Positions 46,243-57,379 of a stretch of 64,000 nt of DNA are shown in pieces. A program made the translations under genes and the position numbers. Every line of letters begins with the position of its first letter. Within the stretch, counting starts at the first letter, position 1. Source of the stretch: Ephydatia muelleri (Eukaryota; Porifera; Demospongiae; Spongillida; Spongillidae); assembly GCA_013339895.1 (NCBI GenBank), contig JABACO010000069.1, positions 95,500 through 159,499 on the forward strand, given 5' to 3'. The notes under the pieces are model-generated. The model saw nothing but the letters and a program-made list of their open reading frames with translations, was not told the DNA's origin and searched no databases.

Positions 46243-46348
46243 CGTGTGTGTGTGTGTGTGTGTGAACATATGTATTCATGCATACTCACATTCACACATG
46301 TATCACTCGCACACATACTCACATACATGTACATGTATATGCACATTG

Positions 46349-46412
<64 letters not shown>
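46243..46412. repeat. TG microsatellite
   Basis: (TG)n with short interruptions, densest at 46351-46410, inside an intron-like part of the usherin-like region. Confidence 0.95.
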
Positions 46413-46741
46413 TTGTGTATGGTTGTCACATCTTGGTCCCTTTCACAGCACCATTGGGGGTTCCAAGCCCTCAGCTTCTGGCACTCTCCTCTTCCTCTGT
46501 CAATGTGATGTAGTTTAACCCCTCAGTTCCCAATGGGATCATCACAGCCTGCAATGTGTAAGCTGTTTCCGTACTGGGGAACGTCCTTCTCACTACCTCC
46601 AGTGTCCCGTGGTGCATAACCTGCAGCCGTCAACGCAGTACAGCTTTGTGGAAGCAGCATGCACCACAGCTGGATGTCAGACTGGTGGTGTTACCAATGT
46701 CACAACACTGGATAGTGGTATATATACGTTGTGTATGTGGA

Positions 46742-46743
<2 letters not shown>

Positions 46744-46784
<41 letters not shown>

Positions 46785-46870
46785 GTGTGTGTGTGTGTGT
46801 TGTGTGTGTGTTGTGTGTGTGTTGTTTGTGTGTGTGTGTTGTGTGTGCTGTGTGTGTGTGCATGACTGCA
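46744..46870. repeat. TG microsatellite
   Basis: (TG)n interrupted by TTG steps, in an intron between the second FN3 module and the laminin-G module. Confidence 0.95.
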
Positions 46871-48104
46871 TGTGCACATGTGTATGTGTGTGTGGGGGTG
46901 TATATTTACATGTATGTGTGTGGATGTTGTTTGTGTTGCAGGTACATGTACATGTGTATGATTTGGTGTTGTAGGTACATGGTACAGCCTTAAGTCCCAG
47001 TCAGAGATGTGGGGACCTCCTTCGACGGTAGGGGCCTGGCTACATTCAGCGGGCACATGTTCCTTTGTGGTTTTATTAACCAGGCCACAGTCCAGTTCCA
47101 TACCTACAACCCCAGCAGCATTCTCTTCCACCAGATCAACAGTGTAGTGACTGACTTCCTGGAGGTGAAGCTTCATGGCGGGTTGCCATGGTTAATATTT
47201 GATGTGGGCTCTGGACCAGCTGTCGTTGTATCCAACAGTACCAGAACCTTCATCGATGGTCAGTGGCACACTGTGAGCTTCAGAACTCATCGGTCATGTT
47301 GAGCTTGTACGTCGGTGCGAGTGTGGTGCAGTCCCCTCCTGTAACCTCTGTGATGGCCAGGGGTACGTGGTACTGTTTGAGCAGGCCTCCAATACCTTCT
47401 ACGTCACCATGGATACGGTGCACATGGTAGCCATCACTGCCGACCATGAAAGTCTACTTTGAGGGATTTCCCAGCACAACGAGCAGATATGGCATTGCAA
47501 CCCCTTACAGCATGTGTCTTATCCCCTCCTGAATGGTACCTCGATGTGTGTGATTGTGTGTATGTGTGTGTCACTGACTGTGTATACATGTACATGTATG
47601 TGTGATGCCATTTTGTGCATGTGATGTCATCCTCTTCCCCCGGATGGATTTGATGCTGTGTCGGTGCAGAATGTGGGCTCCACCTACATCATTGTGTCTT
47701 GGGACTTGCCAACTGACAGTAATGGCATCCTCATCAACTTCAGTTTGTATTGCAATGGTGCTCTGGCGGGTGTCCTGCCCCTTACTGTGATCAGCTACAA
47801 CACCACCGGCCTCCTCCCCTTCACTTTGTACATGTACATGTATGTCTTCTCTGCTACTGTGTGCAACATGCGCAAATAACAGTGTGCATGGTACATGTAT
47901 ATGATCTGTGCTCAGTACGTTATCTGTTGGACAGGTCCTCCAGTCACGCCCGCAGGCACTGCACTCCAGTTGGAATGGGCGTCATCAGTGCTGCAGCCAG
48001 CCTGCCCAGGTACATTGTGTACAGTGTACACTTCAATCACTTAGTTTGTGTTCCATCTTTCTTTGCTCTTATCCCTCTCTCCTCCTTCCTTTCTTTCTCT
48101 CCTG

Positions 48105-48205
48105 TCCCTCCCTCCCTCACTTTCTCCCTCCCTCCCTCCCTCCCCCTCCCTCCCTCCCCCTCCCTCCTCCCCCCTCCCTCCCCCTCCCTCCCTCACTCCC
48201 TCTCT
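48105..48205. repeat. CT/C-rich polypyrimidine tract
   Basis: ccctccc-type simple sequence directly after the last usherin-like segment. Pro/Ser/Leu frames across it are artefacts. Confidence 0.9.
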
Positions 48206-48377
48206 CCTGTCCTTCTGTAGTCATGTACATGTACACCAGTAGGGACATCTCTGGCAAAATGACACATACCATTTATCCTCCCTGTACTGACTTGTTGGAG
48301 TCATCAATGTTTGGGGCAGTATGCTCCACTAGCAGAGAGGAGAGTTGTAGCCATGTACTATTAGCATTGATATGGTA

Positions 48378-48671
48378 CAAGTAAATAAAAACATTCTCTA
48401 ACGAGAAAGTTGTTGGTATATAGGATTGACCAATGGTGGTGTAAAAAGCACGGAAACAAGAGTGACAGAAATTTGACTGGAAAATTGAAATAGGCCTATA
48501 TTTAGCCCATTACTCAGGCATGTACTGTTATAACGTTAGTGTGCTAAATATAGGCCTATTTCAATTTTCCAGTCAAATTTCTGTCACTCTTGTTTCCGTG
48601 CTTTTTACACCACCATTGGTCAATCCTATATACCAACAACTTTCTCGTTAGAGAATGTTTTTATTTACTTG
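48378..48671. repeat. Perfect palindromic MITE, 129-bp arms, 36-bp loop
   Basis: Left arm 48378-48506 (caagtaaataaaaacattct...tatttagc) is matched base for base, as far as I can read, by the inverse at 48543-48671. Every pair sums to 97049. A one-arm diverged relative is at 19106-19200. No coding. Such an arm identity implies recent origin or gene conversion. Confidence 0.92.
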
Positions 48672-48789
48672 TTTCATAAGTTTTTTTCCTTTGGCATCTG
48701 TATAAGTGGTCACAAATTAATTTTCAAAGGGAGGGAGGTTAAACAATTTAATAATAGAAATTATATGTATATGAGTTCTTATACGGTTC

Positions 48790-49121
48790 CACCTTGTCCT
48801 CTTTGTCTCCCCCAGCCTCTTCTATGGCCGCGGCGGCCTGGTTCTGGCCATGGGAGCCATGCGGGTGGTAGTGGCAGCGGCCAGGGTGGCAGCAGGTGAA
48901 GTGGTGGTGGGGGCACTGGTGCCAATACTGGTGCCGGTGGTGGGGCTGGTGCAGGTAGCGGCGGTGCTCCTGCTTCTGCTGCTGGAGGTGGGGAGCAGCT
49001 CTGCTGTTGGCAATGGGGGCAGCGCTGCTGCTGCTGCTGGTGGCAGTGGGGGCAGCTCTGCTCGGCAGGGGCAGTGCTGCAGCTGCTGCTGGCGGCGGAC
49101 GGTAGGGGGGCAGCAATGTAT
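48790..49121. other. GC-rich trinucleotide-repeat region (Gly/Ala or Ala/Pro coding potential)
   Basis: About 330 bp, much richer in GC than its surroundings and built on ggc/gct/gtg triplets. Plus strand offers a Gly/Ala-rich frame interrupted by TGA near 48897. Minus strand offers an Ala/Pro/His-rich frame separated by one stop from the ORF at 49122-49364. Low-complexity composition prevents a call; either strand may be a decayed exon. Confidence 0.45.
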
Positions 49122-49364
49122 CTAGCGGGGTGGCTGCGTAAAGGGAAGAGGAGTTGGAGGATGTACTTCGTCCTCGACTAATGCATCTGCACCAATCTTA
49201 CTTACTGCTGCACGGGCAGATCTTGTAACAACCTTTTGAGCTAGCAATGGATGAGACTTACAAAAGGCATCATTTACTTCACTTAGAAGCTCACTATCCA
49301 TAAGAATAGCTTTTTCAAGACCACCATTATACTCCATTAGTGCATGAGATTTGGGTTCATACAA
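49122..49364 (-). CDS. Unrecognised ORF, possible exon
   Basis: An 80-residue frame with normal, non-repetitive composition: ALMEYNGGLEKAILMDSELL, then DAFCKSHPLLAQKVV, then ARAAVSKIGADALVEDE, ending in a Pro-rich TPLPFTQPPR and a stop. Predicted mostly helical. It reads like a real protein segment, perhaps the C-terminal exon of a transposon or host gene on the minus strand, but I know no family for it. No upstream exon was identified with confidence (49365-49690 shows nothing). Confidence 0.35.
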   Translation of the reverse strand: MYEPKSHALMEYNGGLEKAILMDSELLSEVNDAFCKSHPLLAQKVVTRSARAAVSKIGADALVEDEVHPPTPLPFTQPPR

Positions 49365-49691
49365 GGAGTAGCTATATGGGAGAAGGATAAGGTTGCAGTA
49401 ATTTTCAGTGCTAGCTCAACCCTGGCAAATGCAATTAAATTCATACACAGTTGCAGGCGCGGGCTGCCGTTGTACATCAGATAAGGAAGCCTTTTTGTAC
49501 ATCAGATTAAGGATGACACCCCAATATTCAATAGACAGGTCACAAAGGAGAAAGGACTACATGTACTGTACACAACAGTTGGGTCACCATGCATGCTTTA
49601 CATGTGAAGTGAATGGTTTTGTGCAGATCCCTTACATGCGTGCTGTACACATATGCATGTTGCATGCACATCTTCCAATAGCTTTATAATG

Positions 49692-50315
49692 CTAGTGCAA
49701 TACAACATGCCATGACATACCTTTTGGTGTTAGTGGTAGTTCGGTGACCCCTGCGATACCGCTTCCTCTCGGCAGCACGTTTAGCCAATCGGACAGCGGG
49801 GTCATTCCAATACCGATTCCTTTCTTATGCCTTAATGGCAGCTGAATTGTACTCGTATTTCTGCCTTTTGGCAGCGCGGTTCTCCTCGACGTCCTCTTGA
49901 TATCGCCGCCTTTTAGCAGCGCGGTCTTATCGACGTCCTCTTGATATCGCTGCCTTTTAGCAGCACGGTTCTTCTCGACGTCCTCTTGATATCGCTGCCT
50001 TTTAGCTGATTGCTTAGATTCAATATCTGCGTTGAAGCTGTCGCGTACAGAGGCCTTCTTCTTTTCGGGATCGGCCTTGTAGCTGTCGCGTACAGAGGCC
50101 TTCTTCTTTTCGGGATCGGCCTTGTAGCTGTCGCGTACAGAGGCCTTCTTCTTTTCGGGATCGGCCTTGTAGCTGTCGCGTACAGAGGTCTTCTTCTTTT
50201 CGGGATCGGCCTTGTAACGCGCTCGGGTTTTAGTATGTTGTGATAAAATATCGTCTTGCTTTTGAAGGTATTCCGCTCGTTGCTTAGATCTCTTCTTTCG
50301 ATTACGCGAAGGCAT
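49692..50315 (-). pseudogene. Basic protein of 15-residue repeats, frameshifted
   Basis: ATG at 50315 opens MPSRNRKKRSKQRAEYLQ, then about four copies of the 15-residue unit KADPEKKKASVRDSY (45-bp DNA repeat at 50035-50215), then a second repeat KRQRYQEDVEKNRAA. At about 49925 one base is missing relative to the repeat (AAGACC where AAGAACC is expected), so the last 70 residues as read are out of frame. The original frame resumes with further QRYQED-type units and then meets a stop. Such lysine-rich repeats often head long transposon-associated (helitron/OTU/helicase-like) proteins of cnidarians and sponges. No catalytic domain is present here. Confidence 0.6.
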
Positions 50316-50348
50316 TTAACTTCACTAGCCATAGTATTAAACTGCGAT

Positions 50349-50690
50349 GGGCTATTCCATTATTTAATTATACACCCCTACAGATGACAATAAATGGTGT
50401 CCAGGGGGGTATAGTGAATATGTCCCGGGGGGTGGTCATTAAAATCCCTGTCCCGGGGGGTTAGAAGGCATAATAGAAGCTTGTCCAGGGGGGAGTGGAA
50501 CAACATAGAAGATTGTCCAGGGGGGTGGGGCAAAACAGAAGCTCGTCCAGGGGGCATTTACAAGTCTGTCCCTGGGGGGTAGAGGCATAATACAAGCTTG
50601 TCCAGGGGTGTTTTTATCAATTGTCCCGGGGGTATACGTTTGCATTTATTGTCATCTGTAGGGGTGTACGGTTAAATAATGGAATAGCCC
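50349..50690. mobile_element. MITE with internal minisatellite
   Basis: Inverted termini gggctattccattatttaat...acacccctacagatgac and their inverse at about 50640-50690 (~50 bp each), flanked by gat on both sides (50346-50348, 50691-50693). The interior is a degenerate array of tgtccaggggggt units about 30-45 bp apart. Non-coding. 342 bp. Confidence 0.8.
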
Positions 50691-50693
50691 GAT

Positions 50694-51365
50694 AGGAACA
50701 CCAATAGGCAGGTCGGAGTATTTATACTGCATGCTGTAAAATAAATTCATTACTCAACAATAAACCAAATAAATAACTTCATATCCTATATAGAACTTGC
50801 TACCGCATGAGGTACTTCTCGCTGTAGTCTTTATATGACCTTAAAGGGCACCGTGCAGGTGAATTCCGAAGATATTGGTGCTATTGCTGTTATTCAAAAC
50901 CGTTCGTAGCTCGAGTTATACCTTCCTACGGAAGAAGACGACGACGACGACGACCAAGAATTATTTTAGGACTGGGCACGAGAAACAGGAATTCGTTTGT
51001 TTCTCTAAAAGCACACCGTTTTATGACACGGAACAAACGTAGAACTGTAGACCTTTGAGTTCTCGTTCCATCGCAACAAAGAGATAAGCGATCCGTTTCT
51101 CCGTTGTCCCTCCAGACGTGAGTGAAGTTTTTTTAATGATATTCATCAATCCTATATTGAACCTGCTGCCGCAGGTTCAGATACTCAGTACTTCTTAGGT
51201 ACTGTTGTTTATATTGGCCTTGGGGCCTGACCGCTACCACAAAACCCACAAGGGCAGTCCAAGGTGTACACAACCATTGTCCTGGCTAAAATGAATACGC
51301 ATCTTGTGAGCTGTGTATACTTGATTGGCAGATATACCTTTACATGAAGATTGGATTTCTTGTGA
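50694..51365. other. Intergenic, no gene
   Basis: No recognisable gene. A short gac repeat (about 50936-50960) is present. The frame on the minus strand at 51209-51484 runs into the TG microsatellite and the hAT terminus. Confidence 0.4.
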
Positions 51366-51368
51366 AGG

Positions 51369-51370
<2 letters not shown>

Positions 51371-51410
<40 letters not shown>

Positions 51411-51420
51411 TGTGTGTGTG
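51371..51420. repeat. TG microsatellite abutting a transposon end
   Basis: (TG)n directly upstream of the caggggcgg terminus at 51426. Slippage here may have blurred the target duplication. Confidence 0.9.
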
Positions 51421-51425
51421 GTGTA

Positions 51426-53355
51426 CAGGGGCGGCTCGGAACAGTGGACTTTCTCACCTCGGAACAGTGGACTTTTGACATCATTCATTGTTATTTTAGG
51501 CTCCCTGATCCAATTGCAAAAGTAAACGCGGTTAGACGTTGCTGACGGGAAAAGATTAAGATAGCGACTGGATTGCATAACTGTTGGTGTCCTTAGCAAA
51601 CCCACATTCACCGCTCAATAAGTATTTCATTTCCTTCTCCGCCGTCCTGCCTTTAATTACATATGCATGTCGTGTACGTAAATACCCTGCACGCTCAGTT
51701 CCTAGTCAGAATAAGAGCTTCAACTTGCTTTGTTTGCTGCAGCATTACATGTCATAAAATCGGATATCAGAAACTGCTTTATTATTAGACCGTTTTGCCA
51801 ACCATGCGTACAGAGAACACAGATCAATTGCGTTAAGGTCTCTGCTCTTTTATTGGCAGATGGACGTTGCGACAAATGTCTGTGGAGTATGATCAGGTTA
51901 GGCTGCTGCCACTGGGATTAAGCTACATGTAATGCTGCTTTTTTTGTATGTGTAGGAACCATACACACTCGTGCATAGCTCTACATGTGTGCACCAACAT
52001 TTAGCCACGTGCAGAACAGCATATTGTACGCATGCATGGCATTGAAAAGTACGACATATAGTGTCTCATCTCACCGCGTGTATGCAAATTAAAGTCACGA
52101 ACACGTTGCTTTGCATGTTGAAATTTTCACCTGAACTAACTGTAACCACAGTTGTGCGTTTGGCTGGAGCTCTGGCAGAGGTCATATTGACGATTGAAGC
52201 GCAAGCTAGCACGTGTACTTACAGTGCCAAATAAATGTTCACTTACCTCATAGTTTCACACATATGATTCCAAAGTGAGGCTACTGTAGACAGCTTGATG
52301 TAGCTGCCTGTGCACTTTCTGTCGCTATAAATTCACATGCATATAAAGGTGCTCATTCATTAGAAATCAGACTCGCGAAAATTTTCTCCAGCGTGTATTT
52401 GGAATCATTGTGCTAAAGATGTCTGGTGGTCCTCATAAACGTGTGTTTGTTTCCAAACATTTTGAAAACATTTTCGCGAGTCTGATTTCTAATGAATGAG
52501 CCTCACTTTGGAATCATATGTGTGAAACTATGAGGTAAGTGAACATTTATTTGGCACTGTAAGTACACGTGCTAGCTTGCGCTTCAATCGTCAATATGAC
52601 CTCTGCCAGAGCTCCAGCCAAACGCACAACTGTGGTTACAGTTAGTTCAGGTGAAAATTTCAACATGCAAAGCAACGTGTTCGTGGCTTTAATTTGCATA
52701 CACGCGGTGAGATGAGACACTATATGTCGTACTTTTCAATGCCATGCATGCGTACAATATGCTGTTCTGCACGTGGCTAAATGTTGGTGCACACATGTAG
52801 AGCTATGCACGAGTGTGTATGGTTCCTACACATACAAAAAAAGCAGCATTACATGTAGCTTAATCCCAGTGGCAGCAGCCTAACCTGATCGTACTCCACA
52901 GACATTTGTCGCAACGTCCATCTGCCAATAAAAGAGCAGAGACCTTAACGCAATTGATCTGTGTTCTCTGTACGCATGGTTGGCAAAACGGTCTAATAAT
53001 AAAGCAGTTTCTGATATCCGATTTTATGACATGTAATGCTGCAGCAAACAAAGCAAGTTGAAGCTCTTATTCTGACTAGGAACTGAGCGTGCAGGGTATT
53101 TACGTACACGACATGCATATGTAATTAAAGGCAGGACGGCGGAGAAGGAAATGAAATACTTATTGAGCGGTGAATGTGGGTTTGCTAAGGACACCAACAG
53201 TTATGCAATCCAGTCGCTATCTTAATCTTTTCCCGTCAGCAACGTCTAACCGCGTTTACTTTTGCAATTGGATCAGGGAGCCTAAAATAACAATGAATGA
53301 TGTCAAAAGTCCACTGTTCCGAGGTGAGAAAGTCCACTGTTCCGAGCCGCCCCTG
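51426..53355. mobile_element. hAT-type fold-back element, 856-bp arms
   Basis: Starts caggggcggctcggaacagt and ends with the inverse, with the sub-repeat ctcggaacagtggac duplicated near each end. Every paired base sums to 104781 over 51426-52281 and 52500-53355. A ~70-bp asymmetric insert (52282-52351), a further 34-bp inverted pair and a ~80-bp loop fill the centre. Flanks gtggtgta and tatgtgta could be a degenerated 8-bp duplication. No transposase; the mirror-image frames (51730-51921, 52860-53051) have no known domain. Confidence 0.88.
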
Positions 53356-53574
53356 TATGTGTAAGTGGTAATGCCTGTGGTTATCTTATCTCACATCCAT
53401 GGGAGGAGCTACACCTCTATGTAATGGGCATTATCTGTGTACATACTCTTTGACTTGTTGAAATATGGGATGTTGAAGTACTTGCAATGTAATGTGCACT
53501 TCCCTAGACCCTATGGAGGAGCTTACAGCCACTCCCCCCATACCCCAGCTGGAGCAGGACGTGGGCATGGGTCA

Positions 53575-53640
53575 TTTGTTCCTCCCCCCCCCCCCCCCCT
53601 CCCCCCCCCACAAACTGGAAATCCTGGATCCATCACTGAA
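53575..53640. mobile_element. hAT-MITE terminus with C tract
   Basis: On the minus strand, cagtgatggatccaggattt followed by a long G run is the classic start of many short hAT MITEs. The other end was not found, so it is a truncated copy. Confidence 0.45.
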
Positions 53641-54663
53641 ATTGAATGTACTCTCTTGTCAGGATCAGCTGAACAGGATGCCCTTACAATGAAAGAGTCA
53701 CCCCTCAAAAACTCTTCCTAAGGCCACACCCATCATGGGGGTGGTTGCAAAATGACAAACAGTTTTTGCTGCCTCTATCTTTTATCAGTCCCTGCACCAT
53801 CATCTTTTATTAAAATGCTTGACCCTTGCACCCACAACGTACATGTATGTGCTTGTTTACTCATTGTTACATATATGTGATTCAATGGCTGGGCACTGGA
53901 CAACATCACCACCCTGTTTACAGGTAGTAGCGCCAGGGCACAAAGAACATGAGGAGCCTCTAGCCGTGTCCATCCCTAGCCACCATTGGATGGAGAATTA
54001 CAGTTCATTGGGTTCAAAGTTCAGGTCAAGACTAGGAGGTGTGACCAGTAGCCAGGATGCAGCATGAGGTGCTGACACAGAGAGCAGCTGAGCCTTGTCA
54101 GCAGGTGATGATGCTTTCAACAACAATGAGAACTGCGTCCTCTAGTTTCTTTGACAGTACCTTTGGTGGACGGGTGAGGCTGTGATAGCATCCACAGATA
54201 TTACTTCAGACAGGGAGATTATGCCTTATTTTTGTGTCCCATAAAACAAACATCAGTCATAACAAGATCTTTTTATCACCTTTGGAAGCAATTCATTACT
54301 TAAAACAAAAGCTTACATATGATTAAGTGGCCAGAAAGCAATAGGCCTGTGGTGAAGTACTGAAATGGCTACAATTAAGCACACACTAATGTATCATTAA
54401 CTCCAATACAGTAACTCCTAAATCAAAGTTCAACTCGACTGTGACCTATTTTACATCTTGCAGCACTCTTTCAGGCGGGAGCATGCCGGATAGTTCAAGA
54501 GAGCTGACACTGAATCACCAACATGGTTCTTCCATCAGTGAGTCTCTACAAGGCTGAGAAGACATGAAGGTCAAGAACATAGAATTTTCACATATATACA
54601 TGTACATAAAACACATACATACATGCACATACACATACATGTATGCACACATATTTATATATA
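53641..54663. other. Intergenic, no gene
   Basis: Open frames at 53819-54067 and 54515-54727 have no recognisable domain. Tacatgtacat-type repeats near 54590-54660. Nothing else seen. Confidence 0.4.
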
Positions 54664-55175
54664 TGGGACAGTTTCCACAAAATTGCCTCTCAAAATTTCC
54701 TTGCGTTTGAATTGCTATAACTTCCAAATGGTTAAGGCTATTGACTTCTTATTCTCAACACTTCATACAACACCATTTCTGTATGTTGAAATACGTTTTG
54801 GGGTATTGTAATGTATGATACCCCACTAGGTTCAAACCCGCCAAATACCTTTCGGTTCTCCTATAATCAAATCACTTTTAAAATTCGATTTGTGGGTACA
54901 GAGGTTCCTGTACCTATCGCGGCAAACTGTGTCCTGCCATATCAAGCGGGAAAATGTGCACCTCTCTATTTACAAACCAAATTTGAAGTTTTGGACATTG
55001 CGATACTTGCACAGTCAAGTGCAAGGCCCCCAAAATGTATGAAGTGTTGAAAATAGGAAGTCGATAGCGTTAATCATTCGGAAGTTATAATGATTCAAAC
55101 GCAAAGAATTTTTATAACATTTAATATAGTCATGTATTGTATATGTGATGGGCCGTTTTTGTGGAAACTGTCCCA
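54664..55175. mobile_element. Complete MITE, TGGGACAGTTTCCAC termini
   Basis: Starts tgggacagtttccacaaaat and ends ttttgtggaaactgtccca, flanked by TATA-rich DNA (a TA duplication is plausible). The inner segments ttgacttcttattctcaaca and its inverse extend the inverted pairing to about 130 bp. A partial relative opens the window (1-390). No coding. Confidence 0.8.
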
Positions 55176-55286
55176 TATACATGTACATGCATGTACATAC
55201 ACATATGGGGCAGAGAAAACATGGTAGTTTTCAAATGTTATAGTTGACACAAGATAGTTTAGACATCTATATGTGTAAGCTTTTAT

Positions 55287-55558
55287 CAGGCCCATAACCA
55301 GGGGGGATTCCCCCCCTCCCCGGTTCGATGCTTCACTTCCGCCTCTTCTAGTTATGGTACTTATAAAAATGCATTAGGCCCGAAGGTGTCTCTCTTTTCG
55401 TATTTGGCCCGCTAAACGCGAGGGGAACCTGACGGACTTCCCTCCCCCCCCCCCCCCCCCCCACCACTCTCGTATTTGGGCCCCCGGATAAATGCTTTCA
55501 GAAGTATTAATCGATCCCCCCCCCCCCCCCCCGGCCTAACTTCCTGGCTACGGGCCTG
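55287..55558. mobile_element. Short hAT MITE with G/C tracts
   Basis: Termini caggcccataaccagggggg and, inverted, caggcccgtagccaggaagt. The interior contains two C runs (55445-55462, 55516-55532). Flanking gcttttat and (offset by 3) gcttatat might be an 8-bp duplication. Non-coding. Confidence 0.75.
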
Positions 55559-57360
55559 CATGCTTATATGTACTACCGCTCCGTTATAGTACAGTTACAC
55601 AACCATTTTAGCCTATTACGGACGTAGCTACTGTAATCATGTACGTGTCACATTCATGCTAACCTAGGACTCTGAGACTTGCAAGATGCTTCCGTAAGAA
55701 GACTGGTTGGTTGTCATGCCCAGGCACTCCTGTGTTCTATAAGTGGCAAACTCCTCTGTGTGATCGCCACCTCCGTCTTTGCAAAATATAATCCCAATTA
55801 GTGCCCACTCTTACAAGGGGTCATGCTAAGTCAGTACATAGTGGTCATTAATACAACAACCAGGTCTGGGCACGGCTGACTGCAGCTGACGATAGAGTGG
55901 CACGTGATGATCGTGGTAGGCACATTAAATGTAGGGTGTATCTCACTAACCATTCAAGGGAAGTGCGATTTGAATGCCCTAAGCTCTGAAAAAATAATGA
56001 TAAATAAGTTCATTGATTACTCTCATGTAATCCGTGAGCAGGTAAGGAAAATATCATTTGGTTTGGAAACTAATGAAGACTGAATAAGGAAATGAGAAAA
56101 AATGAATGGACTTTGGAAACCTTGCATAATTAATGTGGAAGTGCGAATATAGGTACTTAAGTTCCGAAAAACTACACAAAATATGTCAACTAGTCCCCAC
56201 ATTGCAAATCCGAGAGCAGCTAGTCAATATTTGGGTTTTTTCTGCAGTTAGCTGCAGTTTTCTGAATGCGTCCATACATTTTCTATGGACATTGAATTAC
56301 GCAATGACCGAATACCGCATATAATCCTTTTGACCGCCAATTTCTCGATATGTCGAGTCATCGACGCTCGAATCACGCCCGAAAGCAGCTAATCTAGTTT
56401 ACTAGTAGCCGACTGCTCTCATTCAACGTGTGGAAAGTAAACCGCCAAAATTGCGATGTACTCCCGAACCAAGTCCTTCAAATGCCACTAGCAGTAACAA
56501 CCACCTCTGAACTTTATAATAAGCATGCATAAATCACGTGGCTTAACGTAGCAAACTGCTGTGTCTTGCAGGGGCTGATACAGGGGGGGGGGGGGGGTGG
56601 CTAGCCCCCCCCCCCCCAATAATTAATAAATAATAACGAATATAGTTGTATCTTAAAAAACTCAGTTATGACTGCATGATCTCAGTAGTGATATAAAACA
56701 GGTTCACTACACATCTTTCTATGATGCTTTTTGTGTGAATGATTAATACTCCTAAATTAAAGGAAAACTTCAAAATTCAATCTAAAATTCTTAGCATTTG
56801 CTTGGTGCCTGCCATGCATTTTGTTTCTGTCTCAAGGCGAAAAGAGTAGTTTAGTGTGCTCACCATTTACAAACCATAATAGGTCCAAGAAATTACTTGA
56901 AAAATATTAAATTCTCATTTACGATCAGTTGATTGTGCATGCATAGCTAAATCCTACAGGATTTGTGAATTGACAGCCACAGTATTGATACCTCCTTGAG
57001 ACATCCTTCATGTTAGAGCCATTGATAATCTTGAAGCCAACGTCTCTGAAATTTAGCCTGTTTCCTTTTCCTTACTCCAGCAACACTAAATCATACAGTA
57101 TTTAATTAAAACAGCATCTGCAAGCCTGTCTTGCTCAGATATCAGTACTGATATCTTTCATTATCATTTAATGTTCTTGACTGACAGATTGCATCTTGTA
57201 CAGACGTCCTGAGCAGGATACTGTTCCTCTGACTGCACCTCATGTCTGCATGATCAGTGTTAGGAAGTTCAGAGGACCCGACATTTATATAGATGCTGAT
57301 TGAGATCTATACTGCATCCAGATCAGAATCTGTATCATCATCATCTAACATAGATTTGGA
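55559..57360. other. Intergenic, no gene; one G/C hairpin
   Basis: Nearly 1.8 kb without a convincing gene. At 56572-56618 a run of G followed by ggctagcc and a run of C forms a strong hairpin, probably a MITE remnant. The frame at 56133-56324 has no known domain. Confidence 0.4.
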
Positions 57361-57379
57361 TACACAAGTAACTTGACTA

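Larger units (their letters stand above)
45840..48010 (+). pseudogene. Usherin-like FN3/laminin-G gene fragment, decayed
   Basis: Adhesion-protein modules in usherin order. FN3 end at 45850-46000 (LFTAYKLVQACTSGGC, SNPNGLLIQYDV). FN3 at 46450-46720 (GVPSPQLLALSSSSVNVM, VPNGIITACN, then NLQPSTQYSFVEAACTTAGC). Laminin-G at about 47003-47300 (TSFDGRGLATFSG, DGQWHTVSF). FN3 at 47640-47880 (YIIVSWDLPTDSNGILINF). The start of another at about 47938 (PPVTPAGTALQLEWAS). A ~48-bp intron (about 46555-46602) and others with TG repeats are visible. The invariant FN3 Trp is a TAG stop at 46511-46513, and the laminin-G domain shifts frame after 47300. It is therefore a pseudogene or badly called sequence. 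Confidence 0.7.

Noticed and set aside
46201..46974. Cys/Val-rich and His/Thr-rich frames
   Set aside because: TG microsatellites in intron-like parts of the usherin-like remnant.
48850..49125. 91-residue hydrophobic Val/Leu/Ala frame, possible membrane protein
   Set aside because: Low-complexity triplet DNA read in one of several open frames, with no splice or homology support.
54825..54840. tRNA T-arm-like ggttcaaaccc
   Set aside because: Inside the MITE, with no matching A-box or cloverleaf nearby.
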